The notes under the pieces were generated by a model. The model saw nothing but the letters and a program-made list of their open reading frames with translations, ran no database searches and was not told the DNA's origin. Shown piece by piece: positions 20,119 to 28,996 of a DNA stretch of 64,000 bases (positions within the stretch are counted from its first letter, which is position 1; every line of letters starts with the position of its first letter). The DNA is from Clostridium zeae (GTDB taxonomy: Bacteria > Bacillota > Clostridia > Clostridiales > Clostridiaceae): NCBI RefSeq assembly GCF_017312485.1, contig NZ_BMBA01000003.1, forward strand, positions 341,463 through 405,462, given 5' to 3'. A program made the position numbers and the translations under genes.

Positions 20119-20231
20119 AACAAACCTACTTATATTATCTTGCTTGTATCTACATTTGATAAGCGAAATATAAATTAGCAAGCGTTAAAATAACTGCAGG
20201 TATATGTAATTATTCGTAAAACATTGTTTTA

Positions 20232-20537
20232 TTACTTATCTTTCTTATTTAATCTTTCTAAGACCGTGTTATATCCGTCACTACCATAATTCAAACATCT
20301 ATTAACCCTACTTATAGTAGCAGTACTAGCTCCAGTATCATTTGCTATTTCAGTATATGTTTTCTTTTCTTTAAGCATAGTTGCTACTTGTAATCTCTGC
20401 ACTAAAGCTTTTATTTCATTTATTGTAGCTACATCTTCAAAAAATCTATAGCACTCTTCCGTATTTTCTAAACTTAATATAGCTTTAAAAAAATAATCCA
20501 TATCATCACTTTTTAGCTTTGATTCATAATTGCTCAT
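20232..20537 (-). CDS. yerC: YerC/YecD family TrpR-related protein
   Basis: A 101-residue protein of the TrpR superfamily, YerC branch. Residues 40-85 contain the helix-turn-helix: LVQRLQVATMLKEKKTYTEI, then ANDTGASTATISRVNRCL. It is probably a dimeric DNA-binding protein without tryptophan repressor function, since it is widespread in Firmicutes without trp operons nearby. Transcribed alone and divergently from the amino-acid ABC genes, so it could act on that promoter, but I see no direct evidence. Confidence 0.9.
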   Translation of the reverse strand: MSNYESKLKSDDMDYFFKAILSLENTEECYRFFEDVATINEIKALVQRLQVATMLKEKKTYTEIANDTGASTATISRVNRCLNYGSDGYNTVLERLNKKDK

Positions 20538-20626
20538 GTAATCACCTCACATCAGTATTTTAACACCTTATACTTAACTTTACCATATGTTTTAGCAATT
20601 GGTTATATTTTTATTCATTTATCACT

Positions 20627-20654
20627 TTACAACTTTATTATATTAAAGTATAAT
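20627..20654 (+). promoter_or_regulatory. Sigma-A promoter of the amino-acid ABC genes
   Basis: TTACAA and TATAAT with a 16-base spacer, about 30 bases before the lipoprotein start. No riboswitch or T-box leader fits in so short a leader. Confidence 0.6.
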
Positions 20655-20686
20655 ATGATTATCAGGTACTCAGGAGGATGTTAATT

Positions 20687-21478
20687 ATGAATAAAATTGT
20701 TAAGAGATTATTATCAGTTGTAGCTATTACAACTATTTCATTATCATTAATAAGTTGCGGACAAACTAAGAAAGATTCTAATGCTAATTCGAATACTATA
20801 GTAGTTGGACTGGATGATTCTTTTCCACCAATGGGCTTTAAAAACAGCAAAGGTGAACTTCAAGGTTTTGATATAGATATGGCAAAAGAGATAGCAAAAC
20901 GTACAAATAAAGAAATAAAATTTATGCCTTATAATTGGGATGGTATCATACCAGGTATAAAGCAAAAGAAATTTGATGTAATAATTTCCGCAATGAGCGT
21001 AACACCAGAAAGAGAAAAAGAAATTGCTTTTTCAACTCCATACTTAAATGAAAGACAAGTAGTTGTAGTGAAGAAGGACAATACTTCTATAACTTCACCA
21101 GATGACCTTAAAGGTAAAACAGTTGGAGTACAAAAAGGTAGTACAAGTGAAGATGCTATAAAAGATACAAAGGCTACTTTTAAAGATACAAAGTTATATG
21201 ATGAAAACATTGCCGCTCTTCAAGACTTACAAATAGGTCGTATAGATGCAGTTGTAGTAGATGAATTAGTTGCAAGATATTATATAAAAGAAAAAGCTGA
21301 CACTTACAAGGTTTTAGATAAATCAGTTGCTACAGAGCCTATAGCTATAGGACTTAGACAAGAAGATAAAGATCTTAAAGCTACTTTTGATAAAGTAATA
21401 AAAGAAATGCAAGAAGATGGAACTCTTGCAAAGATATCAAAAACTTGGTTTGGTGAAGATATTACATCTTCAAAATAA
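20687..21478 (+). CDS. Polar amino-acid ABC transporter substrate-binding lipoprotein
   Basis: A 263-residue family 3 extracellular solute-binding protein. I start at the ATG at 20687 (MNKIVKRLLS) because the ATG at 20678 overlaps the AGGAGG site. The signal peptide ends in a lipobox LISC near residues 21-24. The mature part shows VGLDDSFPPMGFKNSKGELQGFDIDMAKEIA split across the ligand-binding strands, then VTPEREKEIAFSTPY and GKTVGVQKGSTSE, typical of His/Gln/Cys-type binding proteins. It sits on the outer face of the membrane and delivers ligand to the permease encoded next. The exact amino acid is unknown. Confidence 0.9.
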   Translation: MNKIVKRLLSVVAITTISLSLISCGQTKKDSNANSNTIVVGLDDSFPPMGFKNSKGELQGFDIDMAKEIAKRTNKEIKFMPYNWDGIIPGIKQKKFDVIISAMSVTPEREKEIAFSTPYLNERQVVVVKKDNTSITSPDDLKGKTVGVQKGSTSEDAIKDTKATFKDTKLYDENIAALQDLQIGRIDAVVVDELVARYYIKEKADTYKVLDKSVATEPIAIGLRQEDKDLKATFDKVIKEMQEDGTLAKISKTWFGEDITSSK

Positions 21479-21509
21479 TTTATATCATTTACAGAAAGGT
21501 TGTTTTTTT

Positions 21510-22163
21510 ATGAAGGTCGAAATCATTTCAACATACCTTCCCATATTATTGGAGGGTTGTTTAAGAACAATAGAACTTACCGTTATATCAATTTTATGTG
21601 GACTATTATTAGCTTTCATAGTTGTTTTAATGAAGCTTTCAAAGAATAAAGTACTAAAATCAATAGGAACATTCTATACTTGGTTCTTTAGAGGAATTCC
21701 CTTAATGATTCTACTTTTCATAATCTATTTCGGACTTCCAGAAGTAAATATAACCCTTACTTCATTTGAAGCAGCTATATTAGGACTAAGTATAAATATA
21801 TCTGCATATGTAGCCGAAGCTATAAGAGGCGCTATGTTATCAGTAAACAAAAATCAATGGGAAGCTGCACAAACAGAAGGACTTAATTTTATACAAACAG
21901 TATTTTATATAATACTTCCACAAAGTTTAGGTCGTATGCTTCCAGCTGTTGCAAATGAATTTATAGCATTGCTTAAAGATACAGCTTTAGTATCAACTAT
22001 AGCCATGACAGATTTGATGAACAACGCTCAGCATATGGCAAATGTATCTTTTAGACCTTTAGAAATATTTTTCATGGCATCTATAATGTATCTTATAATG
22101 ACAACATTCTTTACTACAGGTTTCAAGTTTGTTGAGAAAAAATTTGCCCTAGCAGATTTATAA
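21510..22163 (+). CDS. Polar amino-acid ABC transporter permease
   Basis: A 217-residue HisM/GlnP-type permease with about five membrane segments. The start at 21510 (MKVEIISTYLPILLEG) follows AGAAAGG; a longer frame from 21417 would overlap the binding protein. The EAA loop is EAAQTEGLNFIQTVFYIILP near residues 122-141, the contact site for an ATPase. The expected ATP-binding gene is missing: a terminator follows directly, so the ATPase must come from elsewhere or be shared. Confidence 0.92.
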   Translation: MKVEIISTYLPILLEGCLRTIELTVISILCGLLLAFIVVLMKLSKNKVLKSIGTFYTWFFRGIPLMILLFIIYFGLPEVNITLTSFEAAILGLSINISAYVAEAIRGAMLSVNKNQWEAAQTEGLNFIQTVFYIILPQSLGRMLPAVANEFIALLKDTALVSTIAMTDLMNNAQHMANVSFRPLEIFFMASIMYLIMTTFFTTGFKFVEKKFALADL

Positions 22164-22166
22164 TAT

Positions 22167-22199
22167 AAAAAAACTGAAGTGTTTTTCTTCAGTTTTTTT
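22167..22199 (+). terminator. Intrinsic terminator of the amino-acid ABC operon
   Basis: An AAACTGAAG...CTTCAGTTTTTTT hairpin immediately after the permease stop. A copy of a dispersed palindromic repeat (22200-22257) follows. Confidence 0.85.
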
Positions 22200-22257
22200 G
22201 CGCATCCGCCTTTCCGAATGTATATGAGGAAAATCTGGCATGCGACACATTCTTCAA
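22200..22257. repeat. Dispersed palindromic repeat, most complete copy
   Basis: The left half GCGCATCCGCCTTTCC and right half GGAAAATCTGGCATGCG form an imperfect inverted repeat about 50 bases long directly after a terminator T-run. Related or partial copies lie near 9685-9735, 11931-11952, 50272-50297 and 58300-58320. Confidence 0.5.
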
Positions 22258-22270
22258 TAAAAACCTTAAT

Positions 22271-22615
22271 CTAGAAATTTTCTCCGTTCCAGCCCCAATT
22301 ATTCACTTCTTCATATTTTACATATATTGATTCTTTACCAATTGAAAGCTCTTCGTTATAAAGCTCACATATTGCCTTTGTAAGCTTACTTAAAGCTTCT
22401 TTAGATGTACTTCCAAATATTTTCACTTCTATAAAAGCTCCATATTCTAATTTATCCCCTTTAAAATATAACGGATATTCATCTTGGAAGCCTACCATTA
22501 ACCACTGTTCACTCTTTCCAGGGATTAATTCTATCAGTTTCCCTAGTTCATCCTTTAATTTATTCTTTTTCTCTTCAGTTAACTTTACAGTTACTTTTGA
22601 ATCAATAAATGGCAT
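22271..22615 (-). CDS. MIF-like tautomerase family protein
   Basis: A 114-residue protein of the macrophage migration inhibitory factor/phenylpyruvate tautomerase superfamily. The start at 22615 (MPFIDSKVTVKLTEEKK) follows GGGAGG and places proline directly after the initiator methionine, so processing would expose the catalytic Pro1. The length matches MIF, which forms trimers. Bacterial members tautomerise small keto acids; the natural substrate here is unknown. Single gene. Confidence 0.82.
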   Translation of the reverse strand: MPFIDSKVTVKLTEEKKNKLKDELGKLIELIPGKSEQWLMVGFQDEYPLYFKGDKLEYGAFIEVKIFGSTSKEALSKLTKAICELYNEELSIGKESIYVKYEEVNNWGWNGENF

Positions 22616-22668
22616 TATAAATCCTCCCATAAAAAATCATGATCGAGAAATAAACTTTCCCATATAAA

Positions 22669-22690
22669 AATGCAGGATAACTCCTGCATT
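22669..22690 (-). terminator. Intrinsic terminator of the 39-residue membrane peptide gene
   Basis: An AATGCAGGA/TCCTGCATT stem with a TTTTTATAT tail on the minus strand. Confidence 0.65.
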
Positions 22691-22703
22691 TATGTATATT
22701 TTT

Positions 22704-22823
22704 TTATTTATTATTGTTCTTCATTTCCTCATGCTTAAACTGCTCGCTTTTTACAGTAACATAAACTCCAACAATCGCAAATGCAGCAAGGAAAAAAATA
22801 ACCACTGTAGTCATAAGATCCAT
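22704..22823 (-). CDS. 39-residue single-span membrane peptide
   Basis: A 39-codon ORF (MDLMTTVVIFFLAAFAIVGV...) with GGAGGTGAG just before the ATG. Residues 4-24 form one membrane helix and the short lysine- and asparagine-rich C-terminus (HEEMKNNNK) is probably cytoplasmic. It has its own terminator. No family recognised; a role as a small modulator of a membrane complex is only a guess. Confidence 0.65.
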   Translation of the reverse strand: MDLMTTVVIFFLAAFAIVGVYVTVKSEQFKHEEMKNNNK

Positions 22824-22997
22824 TCTGCTCACCTCCTTAATTCTACCAAATAAACTAAACTTTAAATCTTCACCCATTCTCATTACTTATCAGCACAATA
22901 TCAATAGTTATATTTTATCACAAAATTCGAAATCATTACATCTTGTTATTAAAGTTAAAGATTAAATTATATTTTATATATTTTTAAATTATCTCTT

Positions 22998-23831
22998 CTA
23001 TTGCTCGTTATCATGATCCCCTGAAGGATTGGTCATAGCATTTAAGCCAATGGATTGTAGCTTATCATACACAACTTTAGTTGGCACTAACCATACCTCA
23101 CCGGTTCCTTTATAGACATTAAGAAAACCTTCTCCACTTGTTGCTGAACCAATGATTGACTTTGAAGACTTTTCTACTGTAAACTCTATCCCGCCTGTTC
23201 TTAATATAGCAAAGTTTCCGTCAACCTTCAATGTATCATTTGAGAGCCTACATTTAAATATTTCATTTTCAGGAACCGGTATTTCAACAACTACAATTCC
23301 ACTACCACTTATCTTTGTTTGAAATAACCCTTCATTGCCTAATAACATTGAAGATATCGACTTCTGCATAGCTGAACCTATTTCTACAGTATCTTCACAA
23401 GCATAAAATATGCCATCATCAACAATTACCTCTTCATTTTCCAATTCTAATAAAGCATAGTGTCCAAATGAAGGTTCTAAAAATATTTCTCCATTCCCCT
23501 CATATCTAGGCTTGAATATAGTTTCTCCTGTAAGCTTACTATTAATAAGCTTTTTACCAAAGCCTAAAACTCCACCTACTTTATTTTGAAGTTCGATATC
23601 TCCCTTTAGGTAACTTAACGCCCCAGATTCAAGTTTGACAGCACTATCTTCAAGTATTATTCTAATTTGCTTAAGTTTTATTCCAGCATCCTTCATAAAC
23701 TTAAATTTTATAGCTGAATCTACATCATTGCCTCCAGTTAACTCATCGAACTCTAATACTTGAAAAACTGAATCTCCTGTCATTTCAGCTAATTTTGTAA
23801 GCTTATTTGTTATGTTTAGTGAAGTTCTCAT
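22998..23831 (-). CDS. AIM24 family protein
   Basis: A 277-residue cytoplasmic protein of the AIM24/DUF124 beta-barrel family. The segments ESGALSYLKGDIELQNKV near residue 68 and LTGETIFKPRYEGNGEIFLEP near 98-118 are typical. GEVWLVPTKVVYDKL ends the conserved part. The YeeF/AIM24 fold resembles the tryptophan RNA-binding attenuation protein; the bacterial function is not established. Single gene behind the small membrane peptide on the same strand. Confidence 0.8.
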   Translation of the reverse strand: MRTSLNITNKLTKLAEMTGDSVFQVLEFDELTGGNDVDSAIKFKFMKDAGIKLKQIRIILEDSAVKLESGALSYLKGDIELQNKVGGVLGFGKKLINSKLTGETIFKPRYEGNGEIFLEPSFGHYALLELENEEVIVDDGIFYACEDTVEIGSAMQKSISSMLLGNEGLFQTKISGSGIVVVEIPVPENEIFKCRLSNDTLKVDGNFAILRTGGIEFTVEKSSKSIIGSATSGEGFLNVYKGTGEVWLVPTKVVYDKLQSIGLNAMTNPSGDHDNEQ

Positions 23832-23963
23832 TATTTTCCCTCCTTACACCACATCTAATTTTTAAGTTACATATATAAAACAGTGAATAGCTGCTCACAA
23901 AACAACTAATTTATCCAATTAAAAATATAATACCATAAATTTCAAGAAATATGTATATGAAAA

Positions 23964-24006
23964 AAGCACTATAAACTTCTAAATTATCTAGAACTTTATA
24001 GTACTT
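23964..24006 (-). terminator. Intrinsic terminator of ptb-buk
   Basis: A long stem AAGTACTATAAA.../...TTTATAGTGCTT followed by TTTTTC on the minus strand, just after the buk stop. Confidence 0.75.
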
Positions 24007-24027
24007 ATAAAAATCTCTGTTTATATA

Positions 24028-25098
24028 TTATTTATATTCCTTTGCAACTTCTTCACCACTTAGTACTCTTATAGTTCCTTGAGCAAGGGCTAGAAGTTCA
24101 TCTTCTCCTGGGTAAACTACAACTGGAGCTATCCAATCTACATTGCTTGTTATTGTATTTGTAACTACTTTGCCATATGCTATACCACCAGTAAGTATTA
24201 TAGCATCTACCTTACCTTTAAGTACAACAGCATATTCACCGATAGCTTTTGAAACTTGATACATGAATGCATCATAAACTAATTTTGCTTCCGCGTTTCC
24301 TTCAGCTGCTAACTTTTCTACATCTCTTGCATCATTTGTATTTAAATAAGCAACGAATCCACCTTTACCAACAATCTTCTTGTATATTTCATCTTGTGAG
24401 TATTTGCCGCTAAAGCACATTTTTACTAGATCACCAGATGGTACTGATCCTGATCTTTCAGGTGAAAATGCACCTTCTCCATCTAATGCATTGTTCACAT
24501 CAATAATCTTACCATTCTTATGAGCGCCTACTGAAACTCCTCCGCCCATATGAACAACTACTAAATTTACGTCCTCGTATGCTTTTCCATTTTCTTTTGC
24601 GTATCTCTTAGCAACCGCCTTTTGATTTAAGGCATGGAATATACTTTTTCTAGGAAGTTCTGGAACTCCTGAAGGTCTTGCAACATCTTGTAATTCATCA
24701 ACAACAACTGGATCCACTATGAATGCTGGCTTTCCTATTTCACTTGCTATTTCATTAGCTATTATTCCTCCAAGATTTGAAGCATGTTGCCCTTGAGCAC
24801 CGTTCTTTAAATCTTCAAGCATAACTTCATTAACTGCATAAGTTCCACCAGCTATAGGCTTTAGCATTCCACCTCTGCCTACTACAGCATCTAGCGTGCT
24901 TACATCAAAATTCTTTTCTTTTAATACATTTAGAATTACATCTTTTCTAAATTGAAATTGATCATAAATTGTAGCATAAGCATTTATTTCTTCAGATGAA
25001 TGTCTAAGTGTTTCTACGATTAATTCTTTTTCATCTTCATAAACACCTATTTTTGTGGAAGTTGAACCTGGATTAATAATTAAAATTTTGTAAGCCAT
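24028..25098 (-). CDS. buk: Butyrate kinase
   Basis: A 356-residue acetokinase-family enzyme that converts butyryl phosphate and ADP to butyrate and ATP, the last step of fermentative butyrate formation. The N-terminus [19 protein letters not shown] carries the phosphate-1 motif, and [18 protein letters not shown] and [13 protein letters not shown] are the phosphate-2 and adenosine motifs. Family length. Encoded 72 bases after ptb, in the usual ptb-buk order. Confidence 0.96.
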   Translation of the reverse strand: MAYKILIINPGSTSTKIGVYEDEKELIVETLRHSSEEINAYATIYDQFQFRKDVILNVLKEKNFDVSTLDAVVGRGGMLKPIAGGTYAVNEVMLEDLKNGAQGQHASNLGGIIANEIASEIGKPAFIVDPVVVDELQDVARPSGVPELPRKSIFHALNQKAVAKRYAKENGKAYEDVNLVVVHMGGGVSVGAHKNGKIIDVNNALDGEGAFSPERSGSVPSGDLVKMCFSGKYSQDEIYKKIVGKGGFVAYLNTNDARDVEKLAAEGNAEAKLVYDAFMYQVSKAIGEYAVVLKGKVDAIILTGGIAYGKVVTNTITSNVDWIAPVVVYPGEDELLALAQGTIRVLSGEEVAKEYK

Positions 25099-25170
25099 TA
25101 TTTTTCTCCTCCTTGAAGAATATCCTATGAAAATAAGTATAATTAAACTATAGATAATATTTCAAAAATA

Positions 25171-26076
25171 TTATTTAGTGTTAGCTACTAATGCTGCTAA
25201 AGCAATTGAGTTTACCTTTGTTTCGAAACTATCTGCTCTTGAAGTTAGTATAACCGGAGCTGCAGTACCAACTAGTATTCCACCATTTCTAGATTTTGAT
25301 GTCATAGTTAAACATTTATACATAACATTTGCAGTTTCAATGTTTGGTAGCAAGAATATGTCTGCTTTTCCTGCAACAGGACCAGTAACATTTTTGTGAT
25401 GTGCAGCTTCTTCTGATAATGCATTATCAAAAGCAAGAGGTCCATCTACTATACAACCCTTTATTTGTCCTCTATCATTCATTTTTGCAAGTAGTGCCGC
25501 ATCTATTGTAGCAGGCATATCAGGATTAACTACTTCTACAGCGCAAATTGGTGCAACCTTTGGTAATTTTAATCCACAAGCATGAGCAACTTTAACTGAA
25601 TTATTTAATATATCTATCTTAGCCTTTAGGTCTGGATATGTATTAAAAGCAGCATCAGTTAAATATATCAATCTGTCTATTCCTTCAATCTCAAATACAG
25701 CTACGTGAGACATAAGCTTACCAGTTCTTAATCCAACTTCTTTATTAAGTACACTTCTTAAGAAAGTAGCAGTATCAACTAAGCCTTTCATAACCATATC
25801 AGCTTTTCCCTTTGCTACTAATTCAACCGCATAAAGAGCTGCTTTCTTAGGATCTGGTTCATTAATAAGATCATATTCCTTTAAATCCATACCTATTTTA
25901 TCTGCAAGTTCTCTTATTTTAGCTTGATCTCCAACTAGTATGGCATCAGCTATTCCTCTTTCTTTTGCTGCTTTAATTGCTTCAAGAACAGGTTCATCTT
26001 GTGCTACTGCTACAGATACCTTTTTCTTTGTTACTTCTTTTAGCTTTGATAGTAATTCATCAAAATTTTTACTCAT
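25171..26076 (-). CDS. ptb: Phosphate butyryltransferase
   Basis: A 301-residue phosphotransacylase that converts butyryl-CoA and phosphate to butyryl phosphate and CoA. Typical segments are AVAQDEPVLEAIKAAKERGI near residues 23-42, VMKGLVDTATFLRSVLNKE near 95-113, and a C-terminal MTSKSRNGGILVGTAAPVIL. First gene of ptb-buk. The leader contains a CTTATGC/GCATAAG hairpin (about 26138-26165) that is not a terminator. Confidence 0.96.
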   Translation of the reverse strand: MSKNFDELLSKLKEVTKKKVSVAVAQDEPVLEAIKAAKERGIADAILVGDQAKIRELADKIGMDLKEYDLINEPDPKKAALYAVELVAKGKADMVMKGLVDTATFLRSVLNKEVGLRTGKLMSHVAVFEIEGIDRLIYLTDAAFNTYPDLKAKIDILNNSVKVAHACGLKLPKVAPICAVEVVNPDMPATIDAALLAKMNDRGQIKGCIVDGPLAFDNALSEEAAHHKNVTGPVAGKADIFLLPNIETANVMYKCLTMTSKSRNGGILVGTAAPVILTSRADSFETKVNSIALAALVANTK

Positions 26077-26462
26077 TTATTCCTGCACCTCTTCTTATTT
26101 TTTAGTTTGACATAATAGCCATTCTACTTCATAAGCTTATGCAATTTAACGCCATCGCATAAGTTAAAAAAGCTATATTTTTTGTTAATTTTATAACAAA
26201 TTAGTTTATAAAAATTATATACTAGTTAAAAATAAACTGAATTTATGTTTCAATATTTTGAACATAATGTAATTATATCACTTTTAAACTGTATATAAAT
26301 AAATATTATATAAAATTAATATTTTGTCATAATCTCTGAAATTGAGTGTATATGCAACAAAATGGACTAGCTATTCTTATATGACTAGTTAATTGATATT
26401 TAAAAACTTCCAAGTAGGATATATATTTATCAAAAATATCCTTTATCAACATTTTAACAAAA
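26077..26462 (-). other. Leader region of ptb-buk
   Basis: About 390 AT-rich bases. A hairpin of arms GCTTATGC/GCATAAG lies about 60 bases upstream of ptb. Several TATAAT-like hexamers occur near 26225-26260 on the minus strand, but I cannot choose a promoter. I find no ORF with a ribosome site. Confidence 0.3.
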
Positions 26463-26485
26463 AAAACTTCTAAAATAGAAGTTTT
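26463..26485 (-). terminator. Intrinsic terminator of the FAD dehydrogenase/siroheme operon
   Basis: A perfect AAAACTTCTA/TAGAAGTTTT stem with a three-base loop, followed by TTTTTG on the minus strand. Confidence 0.8.
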
Positions 26486-26516
26486 CTGAAAATTTATAGA
26501 AATTTTTTTTGTTTTT

Positions 26517-27188
26517 TTATTTATTATATATCTGTTCAACACCGCTTTTAAAACTTTCAATGGATATTCTCTCAATAAAGTCACCTAACTTTTCACCAAA
26601 TTCAGCTTCTTTATTATAGAACTCGTATATAGCTTCTACCATATTATAAGCTTCATCATCTGAAAGTTTTTCTGCTATTATATGCGGTAATTTAGGGTAA
26701 AATCCAGCACTTCCACCTGCAGTAACAATATAGCCTTCTTTGTCTCCAACAACAGCAATGTCTTTCGAATATGCACTAGTACAAGAATTTCTGCAGCCTA
26801 CAACAGCTATCTTAGTTCTGTTTGGCGCCGCTGCTGCATAAAATCTTTTCTCTATTTTCATTCCAAGCTTTAGCGAATTCTGCTTAGCTCTCTTACAAAA
26901 AGACGCTGGACACAGCTCAACATTTTTTACTGAGTAGGCAGATACTACCCCTGGCTCCATACCGAGTTCTTGCCAAGCATTTTCAACATCTTCTGCTTTT
27001 ATTCCAAGTATTGCAATTCTTTGACCGGAAGTTATCTTTATTACACCATTATATTTTTTAGCTACTTCAGCAAATTTAACAAGATCCTCTGGTTTTATAA
27101 ACCCACCAGGAATTCTAGGAGTAATTCCATAGGTTCTGTTTTCATTCCTTACCTTTTGAAGAGTTGCATATTTAGGTTGTTGAATCAT
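26517..27188 (-). CDS. Small siroheme-type sulfite/nitrite reductase-like protein
   Basis: A 223-residue protein with a single nitrite/sulfite reductase repeat. The N-terminal ferrodoxin-like part reads YGITPRIPGGFIKPEDL and KITSGQRIAILGI. The cluster cysteines are CPASFC and GCRNSC. The first pair is C-x4-C, not the usual C-x5-C. It resembles low-molecular-weight assimilatory-type sulfite reductases, which bind one siroheme and one [4Fe-4S] cluster, but the reaction is not certain. Encoded 15 bases after the FAD dehydrogenase, so probably co-transcribed and possibly its redox partner. Confidence 0.72.
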   Translation of the reverse strand: MIQQPKYATLQKVRNENRTYGITPRIPGGFIKPEDLVKFAEVAKKYNGVIKITSGQRIAILGIKAEDVENAWQELGMEPGVVSAYSVKNVELCPASFCKRAKQNSLKLGMKIEKRFYAAAAPNRTKIAVVGCRNSCTSAYSKDIAVVGDKEGYIVTAGGSAGFYPKLPHIIAEKLSDDEAYNMVEAIYEFYNKEAEFGEKLGDFIERISIESFKSGVEQIYNK

Positions 27189-27203
27189 AATTATTCCCCC
27201 ATC

Positions 27204-28811
27204 TTATTTATTATTAAATGGACAAAATTCTTTTATTATACTCTCAGCTACCTTTAATCCATCTACTGCAGCTGATACTATACCTCCAGCAAAACCAGCA
27301 CCTTCTCCTGCAGGATATAAACCTTCAAGCGATATACTCTGTAAGCTTTCAGTTCTCTCTATTCTAACCGGAGCTGAGGTTCTTGTTTCTATTCCAGTCA
27401 TTACAGCACTGCTGTCAGCAAAGCCTTTAATTTTTTTATCGAAATTTACAAGCCCATCCTTAAGAGCTTCTGTAACATATATCGGTAAACATTCCTTAAG
27501 CTGAACAAATTCGTAACCTGTCTTATATGAAGGAGTAACGTTTCCAATCTTAGTACTTATCCTGTCATTTAAAAAGTCTCCTACAAGCTGCACTGGAGCG
27601 ACATAATTTCCCCCACCAATTTTATAGGCTAATTCTTCATAATGCCTTTGAAACTCCATACCAGCTAGTGGTGAATTATCTTTGAAATCCTTTGGACCTA
27701 CTGTTACTACTATTGCTGAGTTAGCATTTTCTTTATCTCTTGCATGATAACTCATCCCATTTACTACTAGCCTTTTCTCCTCTGATGACGCTGCTACAAC
27801 CTCACCACCAGGACACATACAAAAAGAATAGACAGATCTATCTATCTTATCACTTGAATGTGTAAGTCTATAATCTGCGGCTCTTAGTCTTGGATGTCCA
27901 GTATACTTTCCATATTGATTTAAATCTATCAATGATTGAGGATGCTCTATTCTTACACCTATTGCAAAAGGCTTTTGAGCCATTGCTATCCCTAAAGCAT
28001 TAAGCATCTCATATGTATCTCTTGAACTATGTCCTATTGCCATTATTATGTTTTCACAAGGTACTTCATTACCATTAACTATAATAGCTCTTACCTTACC
28101 ATCTTTTTGAATTATATTTTCAAGTTTTGATGAAAAATGAATTTCACCACCAAGAGCTTTTATTTGTTCTCTTATATTTCTTACAACCGTCTTTAATATA
28201 TCTGTTCCTACATGCGGTTTCCCCATATAAGCTATTTCTTGAGGTGCACCTGCTTTTATTAATTCATCAATTACAAAGTCACATCTTCTATCCTTAATTC
28301 TTGTAGTAAGTTTACCATCAGAAAATGCTCCTGCTCCACCTTCTCCAAACTGAACATTTGATTCTGTATTAAGTTCTCCAGTAGCCCAAAATCTCTCCAC
28401 AGTTTCTGTTCTTTTATCCACAGCCTCTCCTCTTTCAAAAACCAGTGGCTTATAACCATTCTTAGCTAAAAGAAGCGCTGCAAACAATCCAGCTGGTCCC
28501 ATTCCAATAACAACTGGTCTGCTTTTCATAAGCTTGTTTCCATGTACTATCTCCTCAGCAGAAGTATACTCTTCAAACTTAACATCCTTGTCGTTTATCC
28601 TATTTAATACTGACTTCTCGTTTTTATGTTGAAAATCAACACAATAATTAAACTTAATTATATCTTTTTTTCTTGCATCAATAGATTCTTTTATTATCCT
28701 AAAGTTTTCTATCTCATCTTTAGAAATCTTTAATTTTTTTGCTATTTTATTTTTAAGTAATGAGATATCTTCATTTATATCAAGTATTATATTATTTATC
28801 CTTATAGGCAT
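27204..28811 (-). CDS. NAD(FAD)-utilizing dehydrogenase (FAD-dependent oxidoreductase)
   Basis: A 535-residue flavoprotein. The start at 28811 (MPIRINNIILDINED) follows GGAGGTAAAATAC; an upstream ATG would add 16 residues. A short N-terminal domain is followed by the dinucleotide motif VIGMGPAGLFAALLLAKNG near residues 95-113, GGAGAFSDGKLTT near 150-162, and a C-terminal GLYPAGEGAGFAGGIVSAA that closes the FAD site. The length and motifs match the uncharacterised FAD-utilizing dehydrogenase group widespread in clostridia. It leads an operon with the small siroheme protein. Confidence 0.85.
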   Translation of the reverse strand: MPIRINNIILDINEDISLLKNKIAKKLKISKDEIENFRIIKESIDARKKDIIKFNYCVDFQHKNEKSVLNRINDKDVKFEEYTSAEEIVHGNKLMKSRPVVIGMGPAGLFAALLLAKNGYKPLVFERGEAVDKRTETVERFWATGELNTESNVQFGEGGAGAFSDGKLTTRIKDRRCDFVIDELIKAGAPQEIAYMGKPHVGTDILKTVVRNIREQIKALGGEIHFSSKLENIIQKDGKVRAIIVNGNEVPCENIIMAIGHSSRDTYEMLNALGIAMAQKPFAIGVRIEHPQSLIDLNQYGKYTGHPRLRAADYRLTHSSDKIDRSVYSFCMCPGGEVVAASSEEKRLVVNGMSYHARDKENANSAIVVTVGPKDFKDNSPLAGMEFQRHYEELAYKIGGGNYVAPVQLVGDFLNDRISTKIGNVTPSYKTGYEFVQLKECLPIYVTEALKDGLVNFDKKIKGFADSSAVMTGIETRTSAPVRIERTESLQSISLEGLYPAGEGAGFAGGIVSAAVDGLKVAESIIKEFCPFNNK

Positions 28812-28902
28812 GTATTTTACCTCCATTAACATAAGGTCTTTGACTATTAATTTTAACAAAGGATTAGAACAATATCAACTGGTGTTTTATTGATATAAAA
28901 AA

Positions 28903-28951
28903 GAAGCTCATAAGTCTGTAAATTATATAAATATACAGGCTTATGAGCTTC
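28903..28951 (-). terminator. Intrinsic terminator of cdaA-cdaR
   Basis: Arms GAAGCTCATAAG and CTTATGAGCTTC with a TTTTTTAT tail on the minus strand, downstream of the YbbR-domain gene. Confidence 0.85.
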
Positions 28952-28996
28952 CTTATAATTTTTAAAAACATATTCATATCAGAGTAAAAACCTTCA

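Noticed and set aside
26327..26584. Minus-strand frame of 85 codons
   Set aside because: It overlaps the 3' end of the siroheme gene and the terminator; no ribosome site.
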